Shown piece by piece: positions 30,438 to 38,341 of a stretch of 64,000 bases of DNA; within the stretch, counting starts at the first letter, position 1, and each line of letters opens with the position of its first letter. The DNA comes from Paludibacterium yongneupense DSM 18731 (GTDB taxonomy: Bacteria > Pseudomonadota > Gammaproteobacteria > Burkholderiales > Chromobacteriaceae). Below the pieces are notes generated by a model that was not told the DNA's origin, ran no database searches, and worked only from the letters and a program-made list of their open reading frames with translations. The stretch lies in contig NZ_AUGZ01000004.1 in the NCBI RefSeq assembly GCF_000422925.1, positions 372,001 to 436,000 on the forward strand, in the 5' to 3' direction. The position numbers and the translations under genes were made by a program.

Positions 30438-30581
30438 TCATTCGCGCGTGTATCCCCGTCGGGGCAGGGAGGGGAGGCAGCCGGCCGCGATGCGGTCGGC
30501 TGTCCCGGCGTCACCCATTCACGCTTCCTCGATTTGGTTGTACGACGCCAACTGGTGTTGCGGTGCCGATGCGAACGCGCG

Positions 30582-32174
30582 TCAGCTGAAACGATTGGTG
30601 ATCGGGTAGCGCCAGTCCTTGCCGAATCCGCGCGGCGTGACCCGCGGCCCGACCGGGGCCTGGCGGCGCTTGTATTCGTTGATCTTCAACAGGCGTACCA
30701 CGCGGCCGACATCGGCGTCGGCGAAACCACGGCCGACGATCTCGTCCGCCGACAGATTCTCTTCGACGTACAGGGTCATGATCGCATCGAGCACGTCATA
30801 CGGCGGCAGGCTGTCCTGATCTGTCTGGTCGGGACGCAACTCGGCGGATGGAGGCCGGGTGATGATGCGCTCAGGAATGACCTCGCCAAGCGTGTTGCGC
30901 CAGTTTGCCAACTGGTAGACCAGCGTCTTGGAGACGTCCTTCAGTACCGCGAAACCGCCGGCCATGTCGCCGTACAGGGTGCAGTAACCGGTCGTCATCT
31001 CGGACTTGTTGCCGGTCGTCAGTACCAGCTTGCCGCTCTTGTTGGACAGGGCCATCAGCAGCATGCCGCGGATGCGGGCCTGCAGGTTTTCTTCGGTGGT
31101 GTCCTCGGCCAACCCGGCGAAGGAAGGCGCCAGTGCCGCGACAAAACTCTGATACATAGGCCAGATGGCGATTTCATCGTACTTGACGCCGAGACGGGCG
31201 ACCATGTCGCGCGAATCGTCCACGCTGATGTCGGCGGTATAGCGCGATGGCATCATCACGGCCTTGACCCGTTCGGCTCCGAGAGCATCGCAGGCGATCG
31301 CCAGCGTCAGGGCCGAGTCGATGCCGCCGGACAGACCGAGCAGCACGCCGGGGAAACCGTTCTTGTCGATATAGTCGCGCACGCCGACCACCAGCGCGCG
31401 ATAGATGCTTTCGAGCGTATCGGGCAACACCGCCCGCGACGACGGCTGCAGGTCGCCGTCGACCATATCCACCAGCAGCAGCGATTCGTCGTAGGCGGGC
31501 GCCTGGGCGACCACCTGCCCGGCGCGGTTCAAGGCGAAAGACGCGCCGTCGAAAATCAGCTCGTCCTGGCCGCCGCAGAGATTGACGTAGACAAATGGCA
31601 GGCCGGTTTCCTCGCAGCGGTAGCGGACGACTTCATGTCGCGTCCCGACCTTGTTGCGATGGAAGGGCGAGGCGTTGAGAACGACCACGACTTCGGCGCC
31701 GGCATCCAGGGCTTCCGCCGCCGGGTCGAGCGCCCAGACATCCTCGCAGATCAGAACCCCGACCTTGACGCCATTCTGTTCGAATACCAGCGGGGCCGCG
31801 CCTGGCGTAAAGTAACGGCATTCGTCAAAGACTTCGTCGTTGGGCAGCAGCATCTTGTGATACTGGCCGAGACGATTGCCGTCGCGCAGCACGGTGGCGG
31901 CGTTGAAGCGTTCCTGCCCGAGACGGACCGGGTGGCCGATGACCAGCGTGATGCCGTCGAGTTCGAGCAGTTCGTCGAGCGCGTCATTGCAGGCGCGGTA
32001 GAAATGTTCGCGCAGCAGCAGGTCTTCCGGGCTATAACCGGTCAAGGCGAGTTCGGGCGTAACCAGCACGTCGGCGCCGTCGGCCATGGCCTGACGGGCG
32101 AGTTGCAGGATTTTCTGGGTGTTGCCGGCGATGTCGCCGACTACCGGATTGAATTGAGCGAGTGCAATACGCAT
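30582..32174 (-). CDS. nadE: glutamine-dependent NAD+ synthetase
   Basis: 530 residues. The N-terminal nitrilase-fold glutaminase (about 1-260) shows TPELALTGYSPEDLL (Glu), YHKMLLPNDEVFDECRYF (Lys) and LICEDVW (Cys). The C-terminal synthetase has the ATP-pyrophosphatase loop LGLSGGIDSALT and TGNKSEMTTGYCTLYGD. It amidates nicotinic acid adenine dinucleotide in the last step of NAD synthesis. It is divergent from the FemAB-like gene. Confidence 0.96.
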   Translation of the reverse strand: MRIALAQFNPVVGDIAGNTQKILQLARQAMADGADVLVTPELALTGYSPEDLLLREHFYRACNDALDELLELDGITLVIGHPVRLGQERFNAATVLRDGNRLGQYHKMLLPNDEVFDECRYFTPGAAPLVFEQNGVKVGVLICEDVWALDPAAEALDAGAEVVVVLNASPFHRNKVGTRHEVVRYRCEETGLPFVYVNLCGGQDELIFDGASFALNRAGQVVAQAPAYDESLLLVDMVDGDLQPSSRAVLPDTLESIYRALVVGVRDYIDKNGFPGVLLGLSGGIDSALTLAIACDALGAERVKAVMMPSRYTADISVDDSRDMVARLGVKYDEIAIWPMYQSFVAALAPSFAGLAEDTTEENLQARIRGMLLMALSNKSGKLVLTTGNKSEMTTGYCTLYGDMAGGFAVLKDVSKTLVYQLANWRNTLGEVIPERIITRPPSAELRPDQTDQDSLPPYDVLDAIMTLYVEENLSADEIVGRGFADADVGRVVRLLKINEYKRRQAPVGPRVTPRGFGKDWRYPITNRFS

Positions 32175-32222
32175 GTTGATAGGACATGAGCGAAAAACAA
32201 TGGTTCAGATTCTACCTGAAGA

Positions 32223-33356
32223 ATGACAGCCCTGTACTGGACTGATGCGCTGGCCGCGGAGGCCGCGTCGGGCTGGGATGCGCTGCTGGACGACGATCAG
32301 CCGTTCCTGCGACTCGGCTGGCTGGCGGCGCTGGAACGCTCGGGGGCGCTGGGTGCCGACAGCGGCTGGCAACCCTCGCCATTGCTCGACCGTCGCGACG
32401 GCGTGCTGGATGCGGCCGTGCCCGCCTATCTGAAAGCGAACTCCTACGGCGAGTACGTGTTCGACTGGTCATGGGCCGATGCCTACGAGCGCGCGGGCTT
32501 CGACTACTACCCCAAGCTGGTCGTGGCGGTGCCGTTCACTCCGGTCGGCGGGCGCCGTTTTCCCGGCGTGCCCGGGCGGGTGCCGGTGTTGATCGACGCA
32601 CTGGAAACGCGCGTCAGGCATCTCGGCCTGTCGTCCGCGCATGTGCTGTTTCCCCGCGGCGACGAGATGGATGCCTTGCGCGACGCCGGTTGGCTGGAAC
32701 GCCATGGCGTGCAGTTTCACTGGCGCAACCGCGGCTACCGCGATATGGGCGACTTTCTCGATGCTCTCGCGCGCGACAAGCGCAAGAAAATACGGCAGGA
32801 GCGGCGGCGCATAGCGGAACAGGGCATCGAGGTGGAGACCGTCTGCGGCGGCGCCATCGACGAGGCGCGCTGGCAGCTGTTCTATCGGTGTTACTGCCGC
32901 ACCTATGCCGAACACGGCGCGAACCCCTATTTGCCTTTGTCCTTCTTTCGCGACATCGGTGCCGGTCTCGGCGAACAGGTGGTGCTGTTCATCGCGCGCC
33001 GCGGCGAAGAGGCGCTGGCCGCCAGCTTGTGCCTGCGCGACCGCGATACGCTGTACGGACGCTATTGGGGTGCGCTGGTCGACATTCCCTGCCTGCATTT
33101 CGAACTCTGCTATTACCAGGGTATCGACTATGCCATTACCCAGGGACTCGCGTGTTTCGAAGGCGGAGCCCAGGGAGAGCACAAACTCGCGCGCGGTTTC
33201 GAGCCAGTGCTAACGCACTCCGCGCATTTCATCTCCGACCCGCGTTTCCGTTCGGCCATCGGCGCCTGGCTGCAGCGCGAGCGCGGCGCCGTCGCCAGCT
33301 ACCTTGCCGACCTGGACGAACACGGCATCTATAAAATAACTTGCCAAGGCAGTTAG
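32223..33356 (+). CDS. FemAB-like GNAT acyltransferase (PF04339/DUF482 type)
   Basis: 377 residues, cytoplasmic. Family blocks include YGEYVFDWSWADAYERAG, YYPKLVVAVPFTPV, ALARDKRKKIRQERR and CFEGGAQGEHKLARGFEP, typical of the 'peptidogalycan biosynthesis/recognition' family with a double GNAT fold. The substrate in proteobacteria is not established. It starts 48 bp from divergent nadE and ends just before tRNA-Ser. Confidence 0.85.
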   Translation: MTALYWTDALAAEAASGWDALLDDDQPFLRLGWLAALERSGALGADSGWQPSPLLDRRDGVLDAAVPAYLKANSYGEYVFDWSWADAYERAGFDYYPKLVVAVPFTPVGGRRFPGVPGRVPVLIDALETRVRHLGLSSAHVLFPRGDEMDALRDAGWLERHGVQFHWRNRGYRDMGDFLDALARDKRKKIRQERRRIAEQGIEVETVCGGAIDEARWQLFYRCYCRTYAEHGANPYLPLSFFRDIGAGLGEQVVLFIARRGEEALAASLCLRDRDTLYGRYWGALVDIPCLHFELCYYQGIDYAITQGLACFEGGAQGEHKLARGFEPVLTHSAHFISDPRFRSAIGAWLQRERGAVASYLADLDEHGIYKITCQGS

Positions 33357-33409
33357 CCCCGGCTATACTGCGCAGCCTCTGACGACGAAAAGCAAGTCGC
33401 CGGGATGCG

Positions 33410-33500
33410 GGAGAGATGGATGAGTGGTTTAAGTCGCACGCCTGGAAAGCGTGTTTAGGATAATATCCTAACGGGGGTTCGAATCCCCCTCTCTCCGCCA
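33410..33500 (+). tRNA. tRNA-Ser (anticodon GGA), prophage integration target
   Basis: 91-nt tRNA with a long variable arm. The acceptor GGAGAGA pairs with TCTCTCC, the anticodon loop is CTGGAAA, the variable arm TAGGATAATATCCTA, and the T-arm GGGGGTTCGAATCCCCC. CCA is encoded. The last 26 bases lie inside the attL repeat, so the phage supplies the present 3' end. Confidence 0.97.
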
Positions 33501-33547
33501 GAATTAGCCAATAACGGCGCGGTCTTCGGACTGCGCCGTTTTGCGTT
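33475..33547. repeat. attL
   Basis: 73-bp direct repeat of 62782-62854 with four mismatches. The first 20 bp (GGGTTCGAATCCCCCTCTCT) are identical and form the tRNA T-arm and 3' strand, the likely crossover core. The rest contains the tRNA terminator and the last codons of int. Confidence 0.92.
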
Positions 33548-34697
33548 GGCACACAGTTGGCACAGAAAGCAGGGTTTCGAGCTTGTTTTTCTCCCTTGAT
33601 CGGTCCGCCATATCGATCCAGCGGCTGTAGACTTCCAGCAACATCTTCATCGACGTGTGCCCCATTTGCCGGCTGACCCACATCGGGTTTGCCCCGGCCA
33701 TCAGGTTCAGCGTGGCGAATGTGTGGCGCGCCTGGTAGGGGTTGCGGTAGCGTATCCCGCATGCCTTGATCGTGCGCCGCCACGGCGGATGGACAATGTT
33801 CAGGGTGTGAATGCTCTTGCCCGTATTCGGGTTGATGAATACCTCCTTGCCTGCCAGCAGGGACAGCGGCTTTTGCCGGGCGAGCGCCTCCAGTGCCCGG
33901 CTGTTCAGTTCGACGTCGCGCACCCGCGATGTCTTCGTTCCTTTCTCTATGGTGTCGACCTTGGCGCGGCTCACGCGAACAAGGCCCATGTTCCAGTCGA
34001 TGTCCTCCCAGCGCAGCGCCAGCAGCTCAGACGTCCGCAATCCCGTGAAGAATGCGAACTCGAAGTAGTTGGCGTAGGCCGGATCAAGCTTCTTCATCGT
34101 GTCGACGATGGCGTTGATCTCTTCCAGGCTGAACGGGTCGGGCGGCTCCTTCTGCGATTTCATGTTGCGGATGCGTGCGGCCGGGTTCGTCTCGATCAGG
34201 CCGTCGAGAAAGGCCAGGTCGAACGGCTGACGGATCACCGTCGCCGTGTTGTTCCGGCTCTTCATGCTGCCCCACTCGATGTTCCCGAGCAGGGCAGCCA
34301 AGTCACCGTAGACGATGTGCCGCACGCGCTTGTCGCCGATCACCGGGTAGATGTGCCGCTCGAGCCGGCGCCGGTAGTCGTTCCGCGTTGAATCAGCCAG
34401 GTGAGAAATGGTTGCGAGCCACTTCTGCGCCTGCTCCCTGAACGTTGGCCCGGCATCGGCGTCCGCCGCGGCGCGCGCTTCGTCGCTGTCGGGGAAGAAC
34501 TTCCCGTAGTCGAAAGCCCCGATGGCGATGTGCGCGCAAATGTCCTCGCGCAGCCGGCTGGCATGCTTCAGATTGGGCGGCGTAGGCTGCATTTTCAGCG
34601 TTTCCCAATGCCGCTTCCCCTTCCACATGAACCATATCCTCACGCTGCTTTCGCGGGCGACGACGCCTGTGTACTGTATTTTTGTCCCTCTACCCAC
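33504..34697 (-). CDS. int: phage tyrosine recombinase (integrase)
   Basis: 397 residues. Arm-binding N-terminal domain (DUF3596-like), core-binding SAM-like domain (about 85-170), catalytic domain after about 190. Catalytic residues are R221 (GLRTSE), the YQARHTFAT box with R324, H347 (GHTS) and nucleophile Y357 (LLEVYSRW). The 'YQAR' form instead of 'H.LR' is usual in this subfamily. GTG start at 34697 follows GGAGGAA. The final ~14 codons lie within attL, so the C-terminus is encoded by att DNA. Confidence 0.95.
   Translation of the reverse strand: MGRGTKIQYTGVVARESSVRIWFMWKGKRHWETLKMQPTPPNLKHASRLREDICAHIAIGAFDYGKFFPDSDEARAAADADAGPTFREQAQKWLATISHLADSTRNDYRRRLERHIYPVIGDKRVRHIVYGDLAALLGNIEWGSMKSRNNTATVIRQPFDLAFLDGLIETNPAARIRNMKSQKEPPDPFSLEEINAIVDTMKKLDPAYANYFEFAFFTGLRTSELLALRWEDIDWNMGLVRVSRAKVDTIEKGTKTSRVRDVELNSRALEALARQKPLSLLAGKEVFINPNTGKSIHTLNIVHPPWRRTIKACGIRYRNPYQARHTFATLNLMAGANPMWVSRQMGHTSMKMLLEVYSRWIDMADRSREKNKLETLLSVPTVCQRKTAQSEDRAVIG
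33509..33544 (+). terminator. tRNA-Ser terminator with UUCG loop
   Basis: AACGGCGCGGTC-TTCG-GACTGCGCCGTT followed by TT. It is repeated at attR. Confidence 0.8.
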
Positions 34698-34861
34698 TTT
34701 TCGTATTCCTCCAGGTTGATTTGAATGTGACGGTCGACAGATCGGCGGTAGTGGACACCTTCGACCCAGACCCCCTCGTGGATCTTGCTGCGAACAGCCC
34801 TGTCAGTGTAGCCCGTCAGTTCGCAGAACCGCTGGATCAGGACGTATTTCAACGGCCACAT
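34640..34861 (-). CDS. xis: excisionase-type DNA-binding protein
   Basis: 73 residues from the ATG at 34861, with a strong GAGGAGGAAG site. The sequence MWPLKYVLIQRFCELTGYTD, then RSKIHEGVWVEG and NLEEYEKWVEG, is the small winged-helix Xis/AlpA-like fold found next to this integrase type. It overlaps the int start by 58 bp. It probably directs excision with Int. A tiny upstream frame (MAWFEFKEWRKRR..., 34863-34916) ends at the xis start and may be a leftover or leader. Confidence 0.85.
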   Translation of the reverse strand: MWPLKYVLIQRFCELTGYTDRAVRSKIHEGVWVEGVHYRRSVDRHIQINLEEYEKWVEGQKYSTQASSPAKAA

Positions 34862-34982
34862 ATCACTTCCTCCTCTTCCGGCGTTTCCGCCACTCTTTGA
34901 ACTCGAACCACGCCATGATCGGGCCGGCCAGTTTCTGTGTATTGTCCCGGCATGTATTGATGTGCCACCGAGATGATGGGGG

Positions 34983-35754
34983 TCATCGTGTTCCTCTCCG
35001 GTCTGCGGTACGGCCGCCTTCGCCGCTTGCCGCTCTGCGCCGTTGCCGGCGGCGGCGATCAGAACTATCACCTGCTCCCGGCAGCTCCGGCGCGCGGCTG
35101 GAGGCTGGCGGAGCCTTGGCGCTTGACTTGCTCTTGAATGCCGCGGTTCGAGATGCCGGCGCGGTTGCGGTCGGTTCTTGATATTCGCCCTGTGGGGTAA
35201 CGTCGTGTTCGGCTGGACGCTCTGCCAGCTTTTCGAGGGGAGTAGACGCCGAGCAGGGAGCCAGGGCAGTACAGGCGAGCCCCGTTCTTCACCTGCTGAT
35301 AGCCGAGCTGCTGCTTGGGGTTCGTTTTCCAGAGCGACGAGTTCTTGGTGGTGACCGAGTTCGCGCTCAACCACACATCCCACATGATTTCCTTCTCGCC
35401 ACGTAGCACGGCAGCAACGCGGCATTGCATTGCCGCGCCTTTGCCTTGGCACTCGTAGTGAAATCTTCCCTTGATCGACCCCGATGACTGGATTGCCGCA
35501 TCGATCAGCTGTGCTTCGTCGCCGAGGGTCTCTTTAACCAGGTGAGTCTTCCTGGCACGGCAGACGGGTTCGTCTTCCATCGTCACCTCGAAACCTTCCA
35601 GGCTGCCGGGCTTGAACCCGCCCGTCTGGTCGTCGATGATTGCGTGCTCGCGCGGCTGGTAGTCGCCATCGAACGCCAACCGCAGCTCAGTTTCGGTTTT
35701 ACTGCGCGTCGGCCGCTGCTCTGCGGCGAGTGCGATGTGTGAGTGGTGGGGCAT
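34983..35754 (-). pseudogene. recT-like recombinase, truncated and frameshifted
   Basis: The middle part translates as KGRFHYECQGKGAAMQC, SLWKTNPKQQLGYQQVKNG and LYCPGSLLGVYSP. These are RecT-like blocks normally followed by 'DELE'. Near 35233-35242 the frame changes: the natural continuation (LEKLAERPAEHDVTPQGEYQ) is in another frame and runs to a TGA at 34983. The N-terminal half of a usual RecT is also missing. Single-strand annealing function is probably lost. Confidence 0.6.
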
Positions 35755-35755
35755 G

Positions 35756-35863
35756 TCAGTACACCCCGAACAGATCGGCGATCACCCACACCGATATGAT
35801 GAAGAACATGCCGCCGCAAGCAGCTGCGGCGCTGTACAGAACAGCCTTAAGCAACTTGAACAT
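35756..35863 (-). CDS. small phage membrane protein, 35 residues
   Basis: MFKLLKAVLYSAAAACGG followed by MFFIISVWVIADLFGVY: one hydrophobic helix. GGAGG lies seven bases before the ATG. The start of the recT-like frame follows directly (TGACATG). Function unknown; such proteins are common in lambdoid leftward operons. Confidence 0.6.
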   Translation of the reverse strand: MFKLLKAVLYSAAAACGGMFFIISVWVIADLFGVY

Positions 35864-36020
35864 CGTGCCTCCCGACCGGTGCGGCGCCGATGCCGACGCG
35901 CGGGTTATTGAGGCCGTCCAGCACGTTGATGCACGCGCCGGCGGAACTGTCTGCGAGCGCGGCGATGCGCACGCGCCGACCGTCCGGATAGGCGACGGTC
36001 ACCAGATAGGGTTTCAACAT
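35847..36020 (-). CDS. small phage protein, 57 residues
   Basis: Begins MLKPYLVTVAYPDGRRVRIAA and contains SSAGACINVLDGL. TGGAG precedes the ATG. It overlaps the next small gene by 17 bp, so they are probably co-translated. No family recognised. It is the first clear gene after predicted pL and a hairpin. Confidence 0.6.
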   Translation of the reverse strand: MLKPYLVTVAYPDGRRVRIAALADSSAGACINVLDGLNNPRVGIGAAPVGRHDVQVA

Positions 36021-36041
36021 GCTGGACTCCAGAAGAAAGAA

Positions 36042-36060
36042 GCCCCGCACAGGGCGGGGC
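36042..36060 (-). terminator. terminator-like hairpin in the leftward phage operon
   Basis: GCCCCGC-CCTGT-GCGGGGC then TTCTTTCTTC on the minus strand. It lies between predicted pL and the first leftward gene, the position of lambda tL1. Confidence 0.6.
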
Positions 36061-36569
36061 AAGCGGATTGCTGCGAAGCCGTCGGTTAAACGACGCCTTG
36101 GCCGGGCGTCTGGTCGTGGAATGCCCCCGGAAGCGCAGTCGCTGGAATGTGCTTCCGGATGGATGGGGCACCCGTCCGGCATCAGACTGCCCGAGGGCTG
36201 CCGACTGCTGCTGCGCTCTTCGAACCAGCGGGAGCGAACGCAGCCCCCGGAAGTCTCCGTAGGAGGCGGCCCGGGCTTCGTACCGGGCATGGTGCTGGTT
36301 GATCACATGGATGGCTGCTGACAGGGTATTCCGAGGTGCAGCCTTGCCTTGCCCCGCTGACCGCCACTTTCGCTGCCGTTACGTCAGCCGGTACCAGCTG
36401 ATGCCGCTTAGTCGGACCAGTCGCCATCCATGTGCCCCCTGTTCCCAAGGGGCGTTTTTTGCGTCCGGTGCTTCCGTGACGCCACCAGCGAGGCTAGTTG
36501 TCTTTGCCGCCTGGTGTCCTGCTGTCGGTTGTCGGAGATCGCTGCCCGGTGTGCTGGGCTGATGGAACT
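36061..36569. other. unassigned region between pL and the leftward genes
   Basis: About 500 bp, GC-rich, open in several frames on both strands. None has a convincing start, ribosome site and protein-like composition. A plus-strand terminator lies at its right end (36434-36460). One of the minus-strand frames (for example 36182-36448) could be a real first gene of the pL transcript, but I cannot choose. Confidence 0.4.
36434..36460 (+). terminator. terminator-like hairpin, plus strand
   Basis: GCCCCC-TGTTCCCAA-GGGGC then GTTTTTTGCG. Confidence 0.55.
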
Positions 36570-36598
36570 ATTATTACTAAACAGTATTTTTTAATCAA
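36570..36598 (-). promoter_or_regulatory. predicted pL promoter with repressor operator oL
   Basis: On the minus strand TTGATT (36593-36598), a 17-bp spacer, then AATAAT (36570-36575). The 14-bp site ATACTGTTTAGTAA (36574-36587) lies between the boxes and matches the two operators next to the repressor gene (TTACY-N4-RGTAA on the other strand) at all but one defined base. Confidence 0.65.
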
Positions 36599-36684
36599 TA
36601 CTATATGGTGAATTATTTTTCGATTTGTTTACTGAATGGAAATGAAAACCGCGTTGTGAAAGGGATGCTAGCTGTTGCGTGGAC

Positions 36685-36708
36685 GCAAAAATGCCCGCGA
36701 ATGCGGGC
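36685..36708 (-). terminator. terminator after the 116-residue phage gene
   Basis: GCCCGC-ATTC-GCGGGC-ATTTTTG on the minus strand. Confidence 0.8.
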
Positions 36709-36728
36709 TGGGAGGTGGGGGGCGTCCG

Positions 36729-37079
36729 CTACTTGCAGCGGAACTGCAATGAGGCGCTGGCTGGTTTGCCGAATCCAGAGTCTTCCGTTTGCAGGGTGAT
36801 GGTCTCGACGGACTTGCCTTGCTTTGCGCAGAACTCGTCCGCTTCTTTGTAGATGTCCGCCTTGGGACCGTCTGCGGGTCCAAAGCCGATCTGGGTATTC
36901 ATCGCCGTACCTTTGATTTCCTCGGCAATCTGCTGATATTTGGCAAGTTGTTGGAACTTCATCGCCTGCACTGTCTGGGCCTTTTGCAGCCGCCTGAACG
37001 CCTCGTGTGTTGTCATAAGGCCGCCAATGTGCTTCATATCCTCGGATAGCCCCTTGCCGGTCTCCCTGCCTTTGATCAC
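36729..37079 (-). CDS. phage-encoded hypothetical protein
   Basis: Up to 116 residues from a GTG at 37079; an ATG at 37037 preceded by CCGAGGAT is an alternative. A helical N-terminal part (TTHEAFRRLQKAQTVQAMKF) leads to a C-terminal block with KEADEFCAKQGKSVETI and ending LQFRCK. A 'FCA.QGK...RC' ending recurs in small bacterial lipoproteins and secreted proteins, but no signal peptide is visible here. It lies downstream of the repressor gene with its own terminator, so it may be expressed in the lysogen like rex genes (inference). Confidence 0.6.
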   Translation of the reverse strand: MIKGRETGKGLSEDMKHIGGLMTTHEAFRRLQKAQTVQAMKFQQLAKYQQIAEEIKGTAMNTQIGFGPADGPKADIYKEADEFCAKQGKSVETITLQTEDSGFGKPASASLQFRCK

Positions 37080-37233
37080 GGGGTATCTGCCTTGTCTGAA
37101 GACGATAGTTGGCTGGCGTCGGCTACTGGTGACGATGTTTCTTTCGCCTCAGGCGCGGCCCATCGCTGCCTCATGAAATTCCATTTGTCATTCCATGTGT
37201 CGCAAAAAAGCCTGCGTCGTGCGGGCCCTGTTC

Positions 37234-37947
37234 TTACAAATTAGCACTCATCGACACAACCAGCCCCACTACGTGCAACACATCCGGGTCGCCTGGCCGT
37301 GCCTCCATGTCCTTGTACAGCTTCTCGTTGTCCGAGTGGATCAGAACCGATCCATCCAGCTGCTTGTACAGGCGTTTCACGAAGCACTCATTGCCACGGC
37401 AGATGATGTGGATCTTGCCGTTTACGATCTCTTCCTGACGGTGGACGATCAGGCTCGCTCCCTCGGGGATCGTTGGCTCCATGCTGTCGCCGATCGTGAC
37501 GATGCTGAACAGCTGCCCAGGCTTGTATCCGTTGCGCTGCGCCCAGGCGGCTCTGCAGAAATTCGGCGTCCCTTTGACGTCCACATCGAGCACCGGAGCA
37601 CCGTAGCCCGCTGATGCCCTTACCGTGTAGCGGGGAATAGCGATCACATCGTCCGGGACTTCATCCTCTTCACCGAGCACCACCACCGGGCGCAATGGGG
37701 TTTGAATGGCAGGGCCGAGGTCAGCGGCACTCCGTGGTGTCTCAAGCTGGTCAAGGAACATGCGGGGCATTCCTGCCTGCGCCTCGAGCGCGCGCGCCTT
37801 CTTCTCCCCAAAGGACTTCGACTTCAGCAAGCCAGATAGCTCGCCCTGGTTGATCCCTGTGAGGGAGACAAATCTTGCCTGGCTGCCGTCGCACTTGAGG
37901 TCAATCCACTCTCTCAGGCGCGCTCTTCGGTTCTGAACTGTATCCAT
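37234..37947 (-). CDS. prophage repressor, S24/LexA-like (CI type)
   Basis: 237 residues. An N-terminal helix-turn-helix region (LTGINQGELSGLLKSKSFGEKKA, given in part) is followed by a peptidase S24 domain. The serine is S155 (GDSMEPTI), the lysine K191 (CFVKRLYK), and the cleavage site Ala113-Gly114 (ASAGYG). The intact catalytic dyad and cleavage site predict RecA-stimulated self-cleavage, hence SOS induction. It is divergent from the cro-like gene across the operators. Confidence 0.92.
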   Translation of the reverse strand: MDTVQNRRARLREWIDLKCDGSQARFVSLTGINQGELSGLLKSKSFGEKKARALEAQAGMPRMFLDQLETPRSAADLGPAIQTPLRPVVVLGEEDEVPDDVIAIPRYTVRASAGYGAPVLDVDVKGTPNFCRAAWAQRNGYKPGQLFSIVTIGDSMEPTIPEGASLIVHRQEEIVNGKIHIICRGNECFVKRLYKQLDGSVLIHSDNEKLYKDMEARPGDPDVLHVVGLVVSMSANL

Positions 37948-37967
37948 TTTGGAAGGATCTCAAAAAG

Positions 37968-38021
37968 TTACCAAAAGGTAAAACACCAAACAGTGTTGCT
38001 TTTTGCATTACCGTTTAGTAA
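37968..38021. promoter_or_regulatory. oR region: two repressor operators and pR
   Basis: TTACCAAAAGGTAA (37968-37981) and TTACCGTTTAGTAA (38008-38021) are 40 bp apart start to start. The second lies inside predicted pR: TTGCTT (37996-38001), 17-bp spacer, TAAAGT (38019-38024). A different palindrome, AACAC-N6-GTGTT (37982-37997), sits between them. Confidence 0.75.
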
Positions 38022-38052
38022 AGTCGTGGCGTACATAACCAGGAAGCTAGCT

Positions 38053-38283
38053 ATGAACCTCCGACAATACCTGAATGGGATGGTGCCTGACGACCAAGTT
38101 GCCTTTGCCCAGCGCTGCGGAACCACGGTCGGTTACATGCGCAAGGCTCTCAGTACCGGACAACGCTTCGGTGGAACGTTGTGCGTTGCCATCGAGCGCG
38201 AGTCCCACCAAACCGTGACCCGTAAAGATCTTCGCGACGACTGGCAAAAGCTGTGGCCGGAGTTGGGCCGGGAGGCGGCGTGA
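38053..38283 (+). CDS. Cro/YdaS-like phage regulator
   Basis: 76 residues. MNLRQYLNGMVPDDQVAFAQ, then CGTTVGYMRKALSTGQ, RFGGTLCVAIE and VTRKDLRDDWQKLWPEL, is the YdaS/Cro-like helix-turn-helix fold seen directly opposite S24 repressors. AGGAAG precedes ATG 38053. First gene of the rightward transcript. Confidence 0.85.
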   Translation: MNLRQYLNGMVPDDQVAFAQRCGTTVGYMRKALSTGQRFGGTLCVAIERESHQTVTRKDLRDDWQKLWPELGREAA

Positions 38284-38341
38284 TGAAGCCTATTCGCTGG
38301 AGCGTGCAAGCGCACTCGACGTTTTTTGATAGGAGATGAAC

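Noticed and set aside
30534-32189. 551-codon plus-strand open frame
   Set aside because: It is exactly antisense to nadE, whose motifs are complete. Long antisense frames are a by-product of high-GC codon use here.
34866-35452. Minus-strand frame extending upstream of xis
   Set aside because: Its N-terminal part is the out-of-frame reading of the recT remnant; the real xis start is ATG 34861 with a strong ribosome site.
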